DNA from: Serinicoccus chungangensis | GTDB taxonomy: Bacteria > Actinomycetota > Actinomycetes > Actinomycetales > Dermatophilaceae | Length of the DNA stretch: 64,000 nt | Direction: 5' to 3' | NCBI RefSeq assembly: GCF_006337125.1 | Contig: NZ_CP040887.1 | Coordinates: 62,001 to 126,000 of the forward strand | Part shown: positions 24,163-33,468 of the stretch, piece by piece | Layout of the letters: every line of letters begins with the position of its first letter | How positions within the stretch are numbered: the stretch's first letter is position 1 | The notes under the pieces: model-generated | Databases searched by the model: none | What the model saw: only the letters and a program-made list of their open reading frames with translations | What the model was told of the DNA's origin: nothing | Position numbers and translations under genes: made by a program

Positions 24163-26247
24163 ATGGTCCAGGTCGGCACCCCACCGGTGTGGTCACGCCG
24201 TCGCGTCGAGCCCGCCGAGGCGCCGGACCGCACCCCGTGGCGCACCGACCACCCGCTGCTCGGCTGCGACTACAACCCGGAGCAGTGGCCGCGCGAGGTG
24301 TGGCAGGAGGACGTCCGGCTCATGCGTGAGGTCGGCGTCGAGCTCGTGGCCGTCAACGTCTTCGGCTGGGCCGAGATCCAACCCGCCCCCGAGCGCTTCG
24401 ACTTCGGGCGTCTCGACGAGGTGCTCGACCTCCTCCACGAGCACGGCATCGGGGTCAACCTCGGCACCGGGACGGCCTCTCCGCCGCCGTGGCTGACCAC
24501 GGCATACCCGCAGGTCCTGCCGGTCGCCGAGGACGGCACCACCCGTTGGCCGGGCGGCCGCCAGGCGTGGTGCCCGAGCTCCCCGGTCTTCCGTGAGCTC
24601 TCCCTCGAGCTCGTGGAGCGGGTGGCCTCCCGCTACGGCCGGCACCCCGCCCTGCGCCTGTGGCACGTGAGCAACGAGCTCGGCGGGCACAACGCGCTGT
24701 GCTACTGCGACGCCAGCGCCGAGGCCTTCCGGCGGTGGCTGCGCGAGCGCTACCGCGACATCGAGGCGGTCAACCAGGCCTGGGGCACCTCCTTCTGGTC
24801 GCAGCGCTACGGCTCCTTCGACGAGATCCTGCCGCCGCGCCTCACGCTGTCCACCCCCAACCCCGGTCAGGCCCTGGACTTCCACCGCTTCAGCTCCGAG
24901 GAGCTGCTCGCGCAGCACCAGGCCGAGGCCGCGGTGGTCCGTGCCCACAGCCCCCTGCCGGTCACGACCAACCTCATGGTCACGGCGCACCAGCGCGACA
25001 TGGACTACTGGGACTGGGCGCCGCACCTCGACGTCATCGCCAACGACCACTACCTCGACCACCGGCTCGCCGACCCGGCCGCCGAGCTGGCCTTCTGCGC
25101 CGACCTCACCCGAGGGCTGGCGCAGGGCCGGCCGTGGATCCTCATGGAGCACGCCACCGGCGCGGTCAACTGGCAGCCGGTCAACATCGCCAAGCAGCCG
25201 GGTGAGCTGCTGCGGGGCTCGGTGGCGCACCTCGCCCGCGGCGCCGACGCGCTCTGCTTCTTCCAGTGGCGGGCCTCGCGCCAGGGCGCGGAGAAGTTCC
25301 ACTCCGCGATGCTGCCGCACGCCGGCACGGACTCGGCGACGTGGCGGGAGACGATCGAGCTCGGGACGATCCTGCGCTCGCTGCCCGACCTCGCCGGGAC
25401 GCAGGTGTCCGCGCAGGTCGCCCTCGTCTTCTCCTACGAGAACTGGTGGGCCGCCGACGCCCCCAACCGGCCCAGTGAGCTGGTCGTCCACCTCGAGCAG
25501 GTCCACCAGGCGTATGCCGCGCTGCGGGCGGCCGGTGTCGGCGTGGACGTCGTGCGCCCGGGGGCCGCGCTGGAGGGCTACCGCGTCGTCGTCGTCCCCC
25601 ACCTCTACCTCGTCCGCGACAGCGAGGCAGCCGTCGTGGCGGACTTCGTCGCCGACGGCGGGCACGCGCTCGTGACCTTCTTCTCCGGCATCGTCGACGA
25701 GGACGACCGGGTCCGTCCCGGCGGCTACCCGGGGGCCTTCCGCGACCTGCTCGGGGTCACCGTCGAGGAGGTCCACCCCCTGGCCGAGGGTGTGGTGCTG
25801 CCGCTGGAGGGCACGTCGGGCGGGACCGTGCGCCGCTGGACCGAGCGGGTCCGGCTCGACGGGGCCCGGGCGCACCGCCGACTGGGGGCGGGCCCGCTCG
25901 CGGGGCACCCGGCGGTGACCGTCCACGAGCACGGCACGGGACGCGCCTGGTACGCCGCGGCGGACCTCGACCCCGACGCCCTGCGTGCGCTCGTCGAGGA
26001 GGTCCTGGCCGGTGCCGGCGTGGACCCCGAGCCGGGCGCCGGTCCGCTCGTCGAGGTCGTCCGCCGGCGCTCCGTGCCCGCGGGCTCCGGGCCGGACTTC
26101 CTCTTCGTCCTCAACCACGGCCCCGACCCCGTGCTGGTCCCCGCGCGGGGCACCGAGGTGTGCACCGGCCAGGACGTCGACCCGACGCTCGAGGTGCCGG
26201 CCGGCGCCGTCCGCATCGTCCGACTCGCAGCCGAGGAGCAGTCATGA
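24163..26247 (+). CDS. GH42 beta-galactosidase
   Basis: A 694-aa family 42 glycoside hydrolase, predicted cytoplasmic, releasing galactose from beta-galactosides. The sequence LLGCDYNPEQWPREVW at the barrel start, the acid/base Glu172 in HVSNELGGH and the nucleophile Glu329 in LMEHATG match the family. A zinc-site Cys cluster (CYCD) follows the first catalytic Glu. The trimerisation domain (about 400-610) and C-terminal beta domain complete the fold. The ATG at 24163 has GAAGGAG upstream. It is the first gene of a LacI-controlled operon whose next gene overlaps by ATGA, and the operon ABC importer probably supplies short galacto-oligosaccharides or a plant galactoside. Confidence 0.95.
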   Translation: MVQVGTPPVWSRRRVEPAEAPDRTPWRTDHPLLGCDYNPEQWPREVWQEDVRLMREVGVELVAVNVFGWAEIQPAPERFDFGRLDEVLDLLHEHGIGVNLGTGTASPPPWLTTAYPQVLPVAEDGTTRWPGGRQAWCPSSPVFRELSLELVERVASRYGRHPALRLWHVSNELGGHNALCYCDASAEAFRRWLRERYRDIEAVNQAWGTSFWSQRYGSFDEILPPRLTLSTPNPGQALDFHRFSSEELLAQHQAEAAVVRAHSPLPVTTNLMVTAHQRDMDYWDWAPHLDVIANDHYLDHRLADPAAELAFCADLTRGLAQGRPWILMEHATGAVNWQPVNIAKQPGELLRGSVAHLARGADALCFFQWRASRQGAEKFHSAMLPHAGTDSATWRETIELGTILRSLPDLAGTQVSAQVALVFSYENWWAADAPNRPSELVVHLEQVHQAYAALRAAGVGVDVVRPGAALEGYRVVVVPHLYLVRDSEAAVVADFVADGGHALVTFFSGIVDEDDRVRPGGYPGAFRDLLGVTVEEVHPLAEGVVLPLEGTSGGTVRRWTERVRLDGARAHRRLGAGPLAGHPAVTVHEHGTGRAWYAAADLDPDALRALVEEVLAGAGVDPEPGAGPLVEVVRRRSVPAGSGPDFLFVLNHGPDPVLVPARGTEVCTGQDVDPTLEVPAGAVRIVRLAAEEQS

Positions 26248-27128
26248 GCCGCCCGACCCGACGACGGGTGCAGCACCCGGGCGCGATCGCGATCTTCATC
26301 GGTCCGTTCGCGGCGCTGTTCACCCTCTTCTACCTGCTGCCGGTCGCCTACGCCGTCTGGCAGTCCACCCGCACCGTGGAGCGCACGGGCACCTTCGGCC
26401 CGGCCGAGGAGGTCTTCGGCGGGCTCACGCAGTACCGCGAGGTCATCGCCGACGAGGCCTTCTGGGCCTCGGTGGGCCGGGTGCTGCTCTTCGGGTCGGT
26501 GCAGGTCCCCATCATGCTGGGCGTCGCGCTGCTGCTGGCCCTGCTCCTGGACTCGCCGACCGTCAAGGGCGCGCGCTTCTTCCGGCTCGCCTTCTTCGCC
26601 CCGTACGCCGTCCCCGGCGTCATCGCGGCGATCATGTGGGGCTTCCTCTACTCGCCCAACCTGTCGCCGTTCACCGGCGTCACCCGCCAGGTCGACTTCC
26701 TCGGCAGCGGGCTCGTGCTGTGGTCGATCGCCAACGTCGTGACCTGGGTCTACGTCGGCTACAACATGCTCATCATCTACTCCTCGCTGCTGGCGATCCC
26801 GGGCGAGGTCTACGAGGCGGCCCTGCTCGACGGCGCCGGGCAGTGGCGCATCGCGTGGTCGGTCAAGATCCCGCTGGTCCTGCCGGCGATCATCCTCACC
26901 GGCGTCTTCTCCATCATCGGCACGCTCCAGCTGCTCGCCGAGCCCCAGGTCTTCCGCACCTTCTCCACCGCGGTGACCAGCGACTACACCCCCAACCTGC
27001 TCGTCTACACGACGGCCGCCGTGCCCAACCAGCCCCTCGCGGCCGCCTTCTCGGTGGTGCTCGCGCTGGCGACCTTCGTGCTCTCCTTCACCTTCCTCAA
27101 GCTGACCCAACGGAGGGCCTTCTCGTGA
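26244..27128 (+). CDS. Sugar ABC transporter permease (MalF-type)
   Basis: A 294-aa inner-membrane permease with six predicted helices and the EAA loop EAALLDGAGQWRIAWSVKIP that docks the ATPase. It belongs to the MalF/UgpA branch of carbohydrate importers. It overlaps the GH42 stop by four bases, and its own stop overlaps the next permease start. No ATPase gene is in the operon, so a shared MsiK-type ATPase encoded elsewhere is probably used, as is common in actinobacteria. Confidence 0.93.
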   Translation: MSRPTRRRVQHPGAIAIFIGPFAALFTLFYLLPVAYAVWQSTRTVERTGTFGPAEEVFGGLTQYREVIADEAFWASVGRVLLFGSVQVPIMLGVALLLALLLDSPTVKGARFFRLAFFAPYAVPGVIAAIMWGFLYSPNLSPFTGVTRQVDFLGSGLVLWSIANVVTWVYVGYNMLIIYSSLLAIPGEVYEAALLDGAGQWRIAWSVKIPLVLPAIILTGVFSIIGTLQLLAEPQVFRTFSTAVTSDYTPNLLVYTTAAVPNQPLAAAFSVVLALATFVLSFTFLKLTQRRAFS

Positions 27129-27991
27129 GCACGACACCCAGCGGCACGGCATACCGGCAGAGCCCGGTCTCCCGGGTGGGCGCGATGCTCGTCCTGGGCG
27201 TCTTCACCCTCTACTTCCTCACGCCCATCTGGTGGCTGTTCATCGCCGCGACCAAGGAGCGCGGCGACCTGACGACGACCAACCCGCTGTGGTTCTCCGA
27301 CCTCAACCTCGTGGAGAACCTGCAGGGCGTCTTCTCCTACGGCGACGGGATCCTGCCGCGCTGGCTGCTCAACTCGGTGCTCTACGCCGGTGTGGGCGCC
27401 CTGGTCGCGACGGTGCTGGCCGGGATGTGCGGGTATGCGCTCGCGAAGTACGCCTTCCCCGGCCGGGAGGTCATCTTCAACGTCGTCCTCGGCGGGGTGC
27501 TCGTGCCGGCGACCGCGCTGGCGCTGCCGCTGTTCCTCATCTTCGCCCAGGTCGGGGCCACCAACACGTTCTGGTCGGTCTTCCTGCCCAGCATCGTCAG
27601 CCCGTTCGGCGTCTACCTCGCCCGCATCTACGCCGCCTCCTCGGTGCCCGACGAGCTGCTCGAGGCGGCCCGGCTGGACGGTGCCGGGGAGGTCCGCACG
27701 TTCTTCTCGGTGTCGGTGCGGCTCATGGTCCCCGCGCTGGTCACCGTCTACCTCTTCCAGTTCGTGGCGATCTGGAACAACTTCTTCCTGCCGCTCATCA
27801 TGCTGCGCGACGAACGCCTCTTCCCGGTGACCCTGGGGCTCTACAACTGGAACACCGTGGTCAACCAGGTCCCCGAGCTGCGCCTCTACGTCCTCACCGG
27901 CTCCCTGGTGTCGATCGTGCCGCTCATCGTCGTCTTCCTGCTCCTCCAACGCTTCTGGCGCTCCGGTCTGGGCACCGGTTCGGTGAAGTAG
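27125..27991 (+). CDS. Sugar ABC transporter permease (MalG-type)
   Basis: A 288-aa permease with six helices and the EAA loop EAARLDGAGEVRTFFSV. It is the MalG/UgpE-type partner of the preceding permease. The GTG start at 27125 overlaps the upstream stop (GTGA); the open frame extends far upstream through the MalF gene without similarity. The characteristic LTPIWWLFIAATK and FQFVAIWNNFFLPLI segments are present. Confidence 0.93.
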   Translation: MSTTPSGTAYRQSPVSRVGAMLVLGVFTLYFLTPIWWLFIAATKERGDLTTTNPLWFSDLNLVENLQGVFSYGDGILPRWLLNSVLYAGVGALVATVLAGMCGYALAKYAFPGREVIFNVVLGGVLVPATALALPLFLIFAQVGATNTFWSVFLPSIVSPFGVYLARIYAASSVPDELLEAARLDGAGEVRTFFSVSVRLMVPALVTVYLFQFVAIWNNFFLPLIMLRDERLFPVTLGLYNWNTVVNQVPELRLYVLTGSLVSIVPLIVVFLLLQRFWRSGLGTGSVK

Positions 27992-28022
27992 CCCACCCAC
28001 CCCTGAAGAAAGAGTGACATCC

Positions 28023-29366
28023 ATGAAGATCACATCACCACTGCTGGGGGCCGCCTCGGTGGCCCTGCTGCTCACCCTGGCCGCGTGCGGCGGCGGCGAC
28101 TCCGGCTCCGAGGGTGCCGCCGAGGGTGATGGCGGTGCCGCTACCGACTGCGAGCCCAGCGACGGGGAGGTCAGCCTGACCTTCTTCTCCTGGGTGCCGG
28201 GCATCGAGGGCGTCGTCGACATCTGGAACGAGCAGAACCCGGACGTCCAGGTCGAGGTGCAGACCGGCCCGAACGGCAACTCCGGCACGTACCAGAACTT
28301 CTTCAACCAGCTCGAGGCCGGCAACCCGCCGGACCTGGGCCAGATCGAGTTCGACGCGCTGCCCAACTTCCGCGTGCAGGACGGCCTGACCGACATCGGC
28401 GGGTGCGAGGGCGTGATGGACTCCCAGGAGCAGTTCGTCGACTGGACCTGGAGCCAGGTGCAGCTCGGCGAGGAGGACGCGGTCTACGCGATCCCGCAGG
28501 ACACCGGGCCGATGGCGATGTTCTACCGCGAGGACCTCTTCACCGAGGCCGGGATCGAGGTGCCCACGACGTGGGAGGAGTATGCCGCCGCCGCCGAGCA
28601 GGTTCGGGAGAACGACGGCTACATCACCAACTTCTCCACCAGCGACATCAACCAGTTCGCCGGTCTCGTGTGGCAGGCCGGCGGTTCCTGGTTCGGCAAC
28701 GAGGGCGACACCTGGCAGGTCGGGCTGGACAGCGAGGAGTCGGTGCAGGTCGCCGACTACTGGAACGGCCTCATCCAGGACGACCTCGTCTCCACCCTCC
28801 CGCCGTGGACCACCGAGTGGGACAACGCCTACAACAGCGGCGACGCCTGGACCTGGGTCTCGGCGGTCTGGGGCGCCAACTCGATCATGTCGGGCGCCCC
28901 GGACACCGAGGGCGACTGGCGGGTGGCGCCCATGCCGACCTGGGGCGACGAGCAGGCCGCGGGAAACTGGGGCGGGTCCACCACGGCCGTCTTCAAGGGC
29001 ACCGAGCACCCGCACGAGGCGGCGCAGTTCGCCCTGTGGCTCAACACCTCGGAGGAGGCGCACGAGGCGCTCATCGAGGCCGCCAACCTCTACCCCGCCA
29101 CCACCGAGGGCCAGCAGCTGCCCGCGCTGTCCGAGGGGGTGCCGTTCTACGGCGGCCAGGAGATCTACGAGGTCTTCACCGAGGCCGGCGCCACCGTGCC
29201 CACGGACTGGACGTGGGGCCCGACGATGACCCAGGTCTACAACGACGTGTCCGACGGCTTCTCCGCCGCGGCGAGCGGCAACGGCAGCCTCGCCGAGGCG
29301 CTGGCCGCGGCCCAGGAGTCGACGACGAGCGCGCTGGAGAGCCAGGGCATTCCCGTCGGGGAGTGA
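28023..29366 (+). CDS. Sugar-binding lipoprotein of ABC importer
   Basis: A 447-aa solute-binding protein. The signal peptide ends in the lipobox LAAC with Cys22 as the lipidation site, followed by a Gly/Ser/Glu-rich linker and a type 1 extracellular binding fold (about 45-440) with the EEDAVYAIPQDTGPMAMFYREDLF segment usual in carbohydrate binders. It delivers the galactoside to the two permeases. I preferred the ATG at 28023 (AAAGAG upstream) over a GTG three codons earlier. It ends the operon; GC-rich hairpins follow within 10 bases. Confidence 0.93.
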   Translation: MKITSPLLGAASVALLLTLAACGGGDSGSEGAAEGDGGAATDCEPSDGEVSLTFFSWVPGIEGVVDIWNEQNPDVQVEVQTGPNGNSGTYQNFFNQLEAGNPPDLGQIEFDALPNFRVQDGLTDIGGCEGVMDSQEQFVDWTWSQVQLGEEDAVYAIPQDTGPMAMFYREDLFTEAGIEVPTTWEEYAAAAEQVRENDGYITNFSTSDINQFAGLVWQAGGSWFGNEGDTWQVGLDSEESVQVADYWNGLIQDDLVSTLPPWTTEWDNAYNSGDAWTWVSAVWGANSIMSGAPDTEGDWRVAPMPTWGDEQAAGNWGGSTTAVFKGTEHPHEAAQFALWLNTSEEAHEALIEAANLYPATTEGQQLPALSEGVPFYGGQEIYEVFTEAGATVPTDWTWGPTMTQVYNDVSDGFSAAASGNGSLAEALAAAQESTTSALESQGIPVGE

Positions 29367-29370
29367 GCCC

Positions 29371-29405
29371 GGGTGGGGCGGGTGGTGTCCCCACCCGCCC
29401 CCACC
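29371..29405 (+). terminator. Terminator hairpin after the sugar ABC operon
   Basis: A 15-nt G-rich arm (29371-29385) pairs with a C-rich arm (29391-29405) through 11 contiguous pairs plus flanking pairs, with a 5-nt loop. No U tract follows, as is common in high-GC genomes. Confidence 0.6.
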
Positions 29406-29434
29406 GCCCGCACCGCCCGTACCCGAGTCCTCTC

Positions 29435-29472
29435 GACCGTGGTTCTGCCGCCCGGGCAGCAGAACCACGGTC
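29435..29472. repeat. Perfect 14-bp stem-loop
   Basis: GACCGTGGTTCTGC (29435-29448) is exactly complementary to GCAGAACCACGGTC (29459-29472), and the 10-nt loop contains the palindrome GCCCGGGC. It lies in a 198-bp gap that already has a terminator. It may be a second terminator, a protein-binding palindrome or a dispersed intergenic element; only this copy is in the window. Confidence 0.6.
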
Positions 29473-29564
29473 GGGCCGGGTGACGGACAGCGCCTGACCG
29501 TCGTCCTCCTGCCCCGGCAGGGATTTTCCGGTCGGGCGGGCCCGCCCCGTGGCACGATCGGCCC

Positions 29565-31916
29565 ATGCACCCCGCGGACAGCCACGACGTCATCCGGGTG
29601 CGCGGCGCCCGGGTCAACAACCTCCGGGACGTCGACGTCGACATCCCCAAGCGCCGGCTCACCGTCTTCTCCGGCGTGTCCGGGTCCGGCAAGTCCAGCC
29701 TCGTCTTCGGCACCGTCGCCGCCGAGAGCCAACGGCTCATCAACGAGACCTACTCGGCCTTCCTCCAGTCCTTCATGCCGGTGACCAGCCGGCCGGAGGT
29801 GGAGGAGCTCGACGGGCTGTCGGCGGCGATCGTCGTCGACCAGGAGCGGCTCGGCGCCAACGCGCGCTCGACCGTGGGCACCGCGACCGACGCCTACGCG
29901 CTGCTGCGCATCCTCTTCAGCCGGCTGTCCGAGCCGCACGTCGGACCCAGCTCGGCCTTCTCGTTCAACCTGGCCAGCGCCAGCGGCAGCGGCCGGGTGG
30001 TGGTCGACAAGGGGGGCAAGCCACCGAAGGGCGAGGCCGCGACCTTCGAGTTCATCGGCGGGATGTGCCCCGTGTGCGAGGGGCTCGGCACCCGCGCCGC
30101 GATCGACGAGGACGCCGTGGTCGACCGCGGCAAGAGCCTCAACGAGGGCGCCATCCTCGTCCCGGGGTACGGCGTGGGCACCTGGGGCTGGAAGATGTAC
30201 GGCGACGAGGGGGCGGCGGCCGACGGCAAGCTCGACATGGACAAGACGCTCGCCGACTACTCCGAGCGCGAGTGGCACTGGTTGATGCACCAGGAGCCGA
30301 CGAAGGTGAAGTTCGCGGGGATCAACCTGACCTACGAGGGCCTGGTCGTGCGGATCCGGCGCACCCTCTTCGGCGACAAGGAGCCGAAGCAGAAGCACAT
30401 GATCGAGTTCAAGGAGCGGGTCGCGACGACGGGCCCCTGCTCCGCGTGCGGCGGCACCCGGCTCAACGAGGCGGCGCGGACCGCGACGGTGCACGGCACG
30501 ACGATCAGCGAGTGCACGGCGATGCAGGTGAGCGACCTCGCCGGGTGGGTCCGGGCGATCGACGACACCTCCGTGCAGCCGCTGGTCGCCAACCTGGCGG
30601 CGATGCTCGACGCGTTCACCGAGATCGGGCTGGGCTACCTCTCCCTCGACCGGGAGGCGGGGACCCTGTCCGGGGGCGAGGCGCAGCGGGTGAAGATGAT
30701 CCGCCAGCTGGGCAGCGCGCTCACCGACGTCACCTACGTCTTCGACGAGCCGACCGTCGGGCTGCACCCGCACGACATCCGCCGGATGATCGCGCTGCTG
30801 ACCTCGCTGCGCGACAAGGGCAACACCATCCTCGTGGTCGAGCACAAGCCGGACGTCATCGAGGCCGCCGACCACGTCATCGACATCGGCCCGGGTGCCG
30901 GCAGCGACGGCGGCACCATCACCTTCGAGGGGGACGTCGCCGGGCTGCGCGGCTCCGACACCGTCACCGGTCACTACCTCGACCACCGTATGCCGCTGCG
31001 CGAGGAGGTGCGCACGCCCACAGGGTCGATCGAGATCCGGGGTGCCTCGACGCACAACCTGCAGGACGTCGACGTCGACCTGCCGACCGGGGTGCTCGTC
31101 GCGGTCACCGGGGTCGCCGGGTCGGGCAAGAGCTCCCTGGTCCACGGCTCGCTCGGGGGCCGCGAGGACGTGCTCATCGTCGACCAGTCCGCGATCCGGG
31201 GCTCGCGGCGCTCCAACCCGGCGACCTACTCCGGGCTGCTCGACCCGATCCGCACCGCCTTCGCCAAGGAGAACGGCGTCTCCGCGTCGCTCTTCTCGCC
31301 CAACTCCGAGGGTGCCTGCCCGGCCTGCAACGGGCAGGGCGTGATCTACCCGGAGCAGGGGATGCTCGTCGGCGGCCCGTCCCGGTGCGAGACCTGCGGG
31401 GGCCAGCGCTTCCGCGACGACGTCCTGGAGCACACCCTGCACGGGCTGACCATCGCCGACGTCTTCGAGCTGTCCATCGCACGGGCGGCCGAGGTCTTCA
31501 GCACGGGCAAGGCCCGGGGCATCCTGGCCCGGCTGGTCGACGTCGGCCTGGGGTACCTCCGGCTGGGCCAGCCGCTCACCACGCTCTCCGGCGGGGAGCG
31601 TCAACGGCTCAAGCTGGCCGCCCAGCTCGGCGGCAAGGGCACCACCATCGTCCTCGACGAGCCCACCGCCGGGCTGCACCTCGCCGACACCGAGCGCCTC
31701 GTCGGCATGCTGCACACCCTGGTGGACCAGGGGCACAGCCTCGTCGTCATCGAGCACAACCTGGCCGTGGTCGCGAACGCCGACTGGGTCGTCGACATCG
31801 GCCCGGGGGCCGGCCACGAGGGCGGCCGCGTCGTCTTCCAGGGCACGCCCGCGCAGATGGTCGCGGACGGGGACACCCTCACCGCCGAGCACCTGCGGGA
31901 GTGGGTCGCCTCCTGA
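29565..31916 (+). CDS. UvrA-like excinuclease ATPase (UvrA2 / DrrC type)
   Basis: A 783-aa protein with two ABC ATPase halves of the UvrA class. Walker A motifs are GVSGSGKSS (Gly37 onward) and GVAGSGKSS in the second half; signature motifs are LSGGEAQRVK and LSGGERQRLK; Walker B/D-loop parts are VFDEPTVGLHPHD and VLDEPTAGLHLAD. Zinc-type CxxC pairs occur in CPVCEG, CSACGG, CPACNGQG and CETCGG. At 783 residues it lacks the extra domain of canonical UvrA (about 950 residues), as in UvrA2/DrrC proteins linked to resistance against DNA-intercalating drugs. It stands alone downstream of a terminator; CACGAT six bases before the ATG is a weak leaderless promoter. Confidence 0.88.
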   Translation: MHPADSHDVIRVRGARVNNLRDVDVDIPKRRLTVFSGVSGSGKSSLVFGTVAAESQRLINETYSAFLQSFMPVTSRPEVEELDGLSAAIVVDQERLGANARSTVGTATDAYALLRILFSRLSEPHVGPSSAFSFNLASASGSGRVVVDKGGKPPKGEAATFEFIGGMCPVCEGLGTRAAIDEDAVVDRGKSLNEGAILVPGYGVGTWGWKMYGDEGAAADGKLDMDKTLADYSEREWHWLMHQEPTKVKFAGINLTYEGLVVRIRRTLFGDKEPKQKHMIEFKERVATTGPCSACGGTRLNEAARTATVHGTTISECTAMQVSDLAGWVRAIDDTSVQPLVANLAAMLDAFTEIGLGYLSLDREAGTLSGGEAQRVKMIRQLGSALTDVTYVFDEPTVGLHPHDIRRMIALLTSLRDKGNTILVVEHKPDVIEAADHVIDIGPGAGSDGGTITFEGDVAGLRGSDTVTGHYLDHRMPLREEVRTPTGSIEIRGASTHNLQDVDVDLPTGVLVAVTGVAGSGKSSLVHGSLGGREDVLIVDQSAIRGSRRSNPATYSGLLDPIRTAFAKENGVSASLFSPNSEGACPACNGQGVIYPEQGMLVGGPSRCETCGGQRFRDDVLEHTLHGLTIADVFELSIARAAEVFSTGKARGILARLVDVGLGYLRLGQPLTTLSGGERQRLKLAAQLGGKGTTIVLDEPTAGLHLADTERLVGMLHTLVDQGHSLVVIEHNLAVVANADWVVDIGPGAGHEGGRVVFQGTPAQMVADGDTLTAEHLREWVAS

Positions 31917-32076
31917 CCACCGGGAGCCGCATCTGGTCGCCTCCTGACGACCTCGTCGGGCCGGTGCGACCTCATCCTCGCGACCGAGCCGATCTCGCAC
32001 CCCAGGTGGATGTGCGAGCGGGGGGTCGAGCGCGAGGGTGGGGTCATCGGTCATCGACACCTGGGAGGGCACGACC

Positions 32077-33411
32077 ATGCACCGCCGCACCACAGCCACC
32101 GTCACCGCCACCGCGCTCGCGCTGAGCCTGGCCACGATCCCGGCCGCCACCACGGTGCCGCAGGACTCCCGGGACGCCTCGCCGACGCGGACCCCGGTCG
32201 GCGCCCTCGGCGCGGCCGACGACCCCGCCGACCAGGAAGCCGTCCGGGAGGCGCTGCGGGGGGCCGCGGCGCAGGCGGCGACCCGGGTGAGCGTGCAGCG
32301 CTCGTCCCCGTCGGCCACCGCGCAGGACGTGCCCGGCCCCGCCCGGCTGCCCAGCTTCCCCCGCCCCGACCTCGACGCCGCCCTGGACCAGCTGGTCACC
32401 GACGGCGCCATCGGCGTGACGGCGACGGTCGAGACCCCCACGCTGCGCTGGTCGGACGCGGCCGGCACCCGCGACCTCGCCGGGCGGACGCCGGCGCTGG
32501 AGCGCAGCCCGCTGCGCGTCGCCAGCAACACCAAGATGATGGTCGCCACCCTCGTCATGCAGGAGGTGGAGGCCGGGACCTGGACGCTGGACACGCTGGT
32601 GGACGACGTCATACCGGGCCTCTTCCCGGACCACCCCGGGGTGACGATCCGCCACCTGCTCAGCCACACCTCCGGTATGCCGCTGGGCACCTACGAGCTC
32701 ATCGCCCCCTACGCGGGGACGGACCCGGAGGACTGGGACGCCTTCGTGTCGGCGATCGGCCGCGACTACAGCGACGCCGAGCACATCGCCGCCGTCAACG
32801 CCGCGCCGTGGGTCGGGGAGCCGGGTGCGCAGTTCAGCTACTCCAACGCCGGCTACGTCGCGCTCGGCATGCTGCTCGAGGAGGCCACCGGCGAGCAGGT
32901 CGAGGCGCTGGTGGACGAGCGCATCCGCAGGCCCGCAGGCATGGGGCAGACCCGCGTGCTCGACGAGCCTGGCCTGCGTGGTCCGGCCCTGCACGAGGCG
33001 ATGTACGTCGACGGCCGGGGCTGGATCGGGCTGGACGGCTTCGACCCGGACGTCTTCTCGCACAGCGGGTCCGCGCTCAGCACGGTCGAGGACCTCGACG
33101 ACCTCACCCGGGCCCTCCTGTCCGGCGACCTGGTCTCGGAGGAGTCGGTCGAGCAGATGGTGACGCCGTCCTCGGAGAACCCCCTGGGCTACGGGCTGGG
33201 CACCTACGCCATCCCCGACCCCTGCCGACCGGGCGAGTTCCTGCACGGCCACGACGGGGCGAGCTTCGGCTCGCTCAGCCTGGCGCTCAGCTCGCGCGAC
33301 GGCTCGCGCCAGCTGGCTCTCGGGGTGACCGGTCGCGACCTGACCGTCGCCCAGGACGCGCTCTACGACCTCACCGACCTGCTGGTCCCGATGCTCGTCG
33401 CCTCCTGCTGA
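32077..33411 (+). CDS. Secreted serine hydrolase, beta-lactamase/DD-peptidase (S12) family
   Basis: A 444-aa exported protein. The N-terminal signal sequence (about residues 1-24) is followed by a disordered Ala/Ser/Pro region to about 90 and then the class C beta-lactamase-like fold. The catalytic motif SxxK is Ser150-Asn-Thr-Lys153, the second motif YSN is at 255-257, and HGHDG near residue 390 replaces KTG, as in S12 esterases and D-aminopeptidases. It may be a DD-carboxypeptidase, esterase or peptidase; it is unlikely to be a true beta-lactamase. The ATG at 32077 has GGGAGGG eight bases upstream. Confidence 0.86.
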   Translation: MHRRTTATVTATALALSLATIPAATTVPQDSRDASPTRTPVGALGAADDPADQEAVREALRGAAAQAATRVSVQRSSPSATAQDVPGPARLPSFPRPDLDAALDQLVTDGAIGVTATVETPTLRWSDAAGTRDLAGRTPALERSPLRVASNTKMMVATLVMQEVEAGTWTLDTLVDDVIPGLFPDHPGVTIRHLLSHTSGMPLGTYELIAPYAGTDPEDWDAFVSAIGRDYSDAEHIAAVNAAPWVGEPGAQFSYSNAGYVALGMLLEEATGEQVEALVDERIRRPAGMGQTRVLDEPGLRGPALHEAMYVDGRGWIGLDGFDPDVFSHSGSALSTVEDLDDLTRALLSGDLVSEESVEQMVTPSSENPLGYGLGTYAIPDPCRPGEFLHGHDGASFGSLSLALSSRDGSRQLALGVTGRDLTVAQDALYDLTDLLVPMLVASC

Positions 33412-33418
33412 CGGCAGC

Positions 33419-33448
33419 GCCCGCGGTCGCCTGCTGGCGACCACGGGC
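33419..33448. terminator. Bidirectional terminator between convergent genes
   Basis: GCCCGCGGTCGCC (33419-33431) pairs with GGCGACCACGGGC (33436-33448), 12 of 13 pairs plus one possible G-U, with a 4-nt loop. It lies between the stop of the serine hydrolase and the stop of the DUF5709 gene. Confidence 0.7.
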
Positions 33449-33468
33449 GGGGCCGGGTGGGGTACGGG

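Noticed and set aside
32077..33411. Antibiotic resistance beta-lactamase
   Set aside because: The third motif is HGHDG instead of KTG and there is a long disordered N-terminus; a DD-peptidase or esterase fits better.
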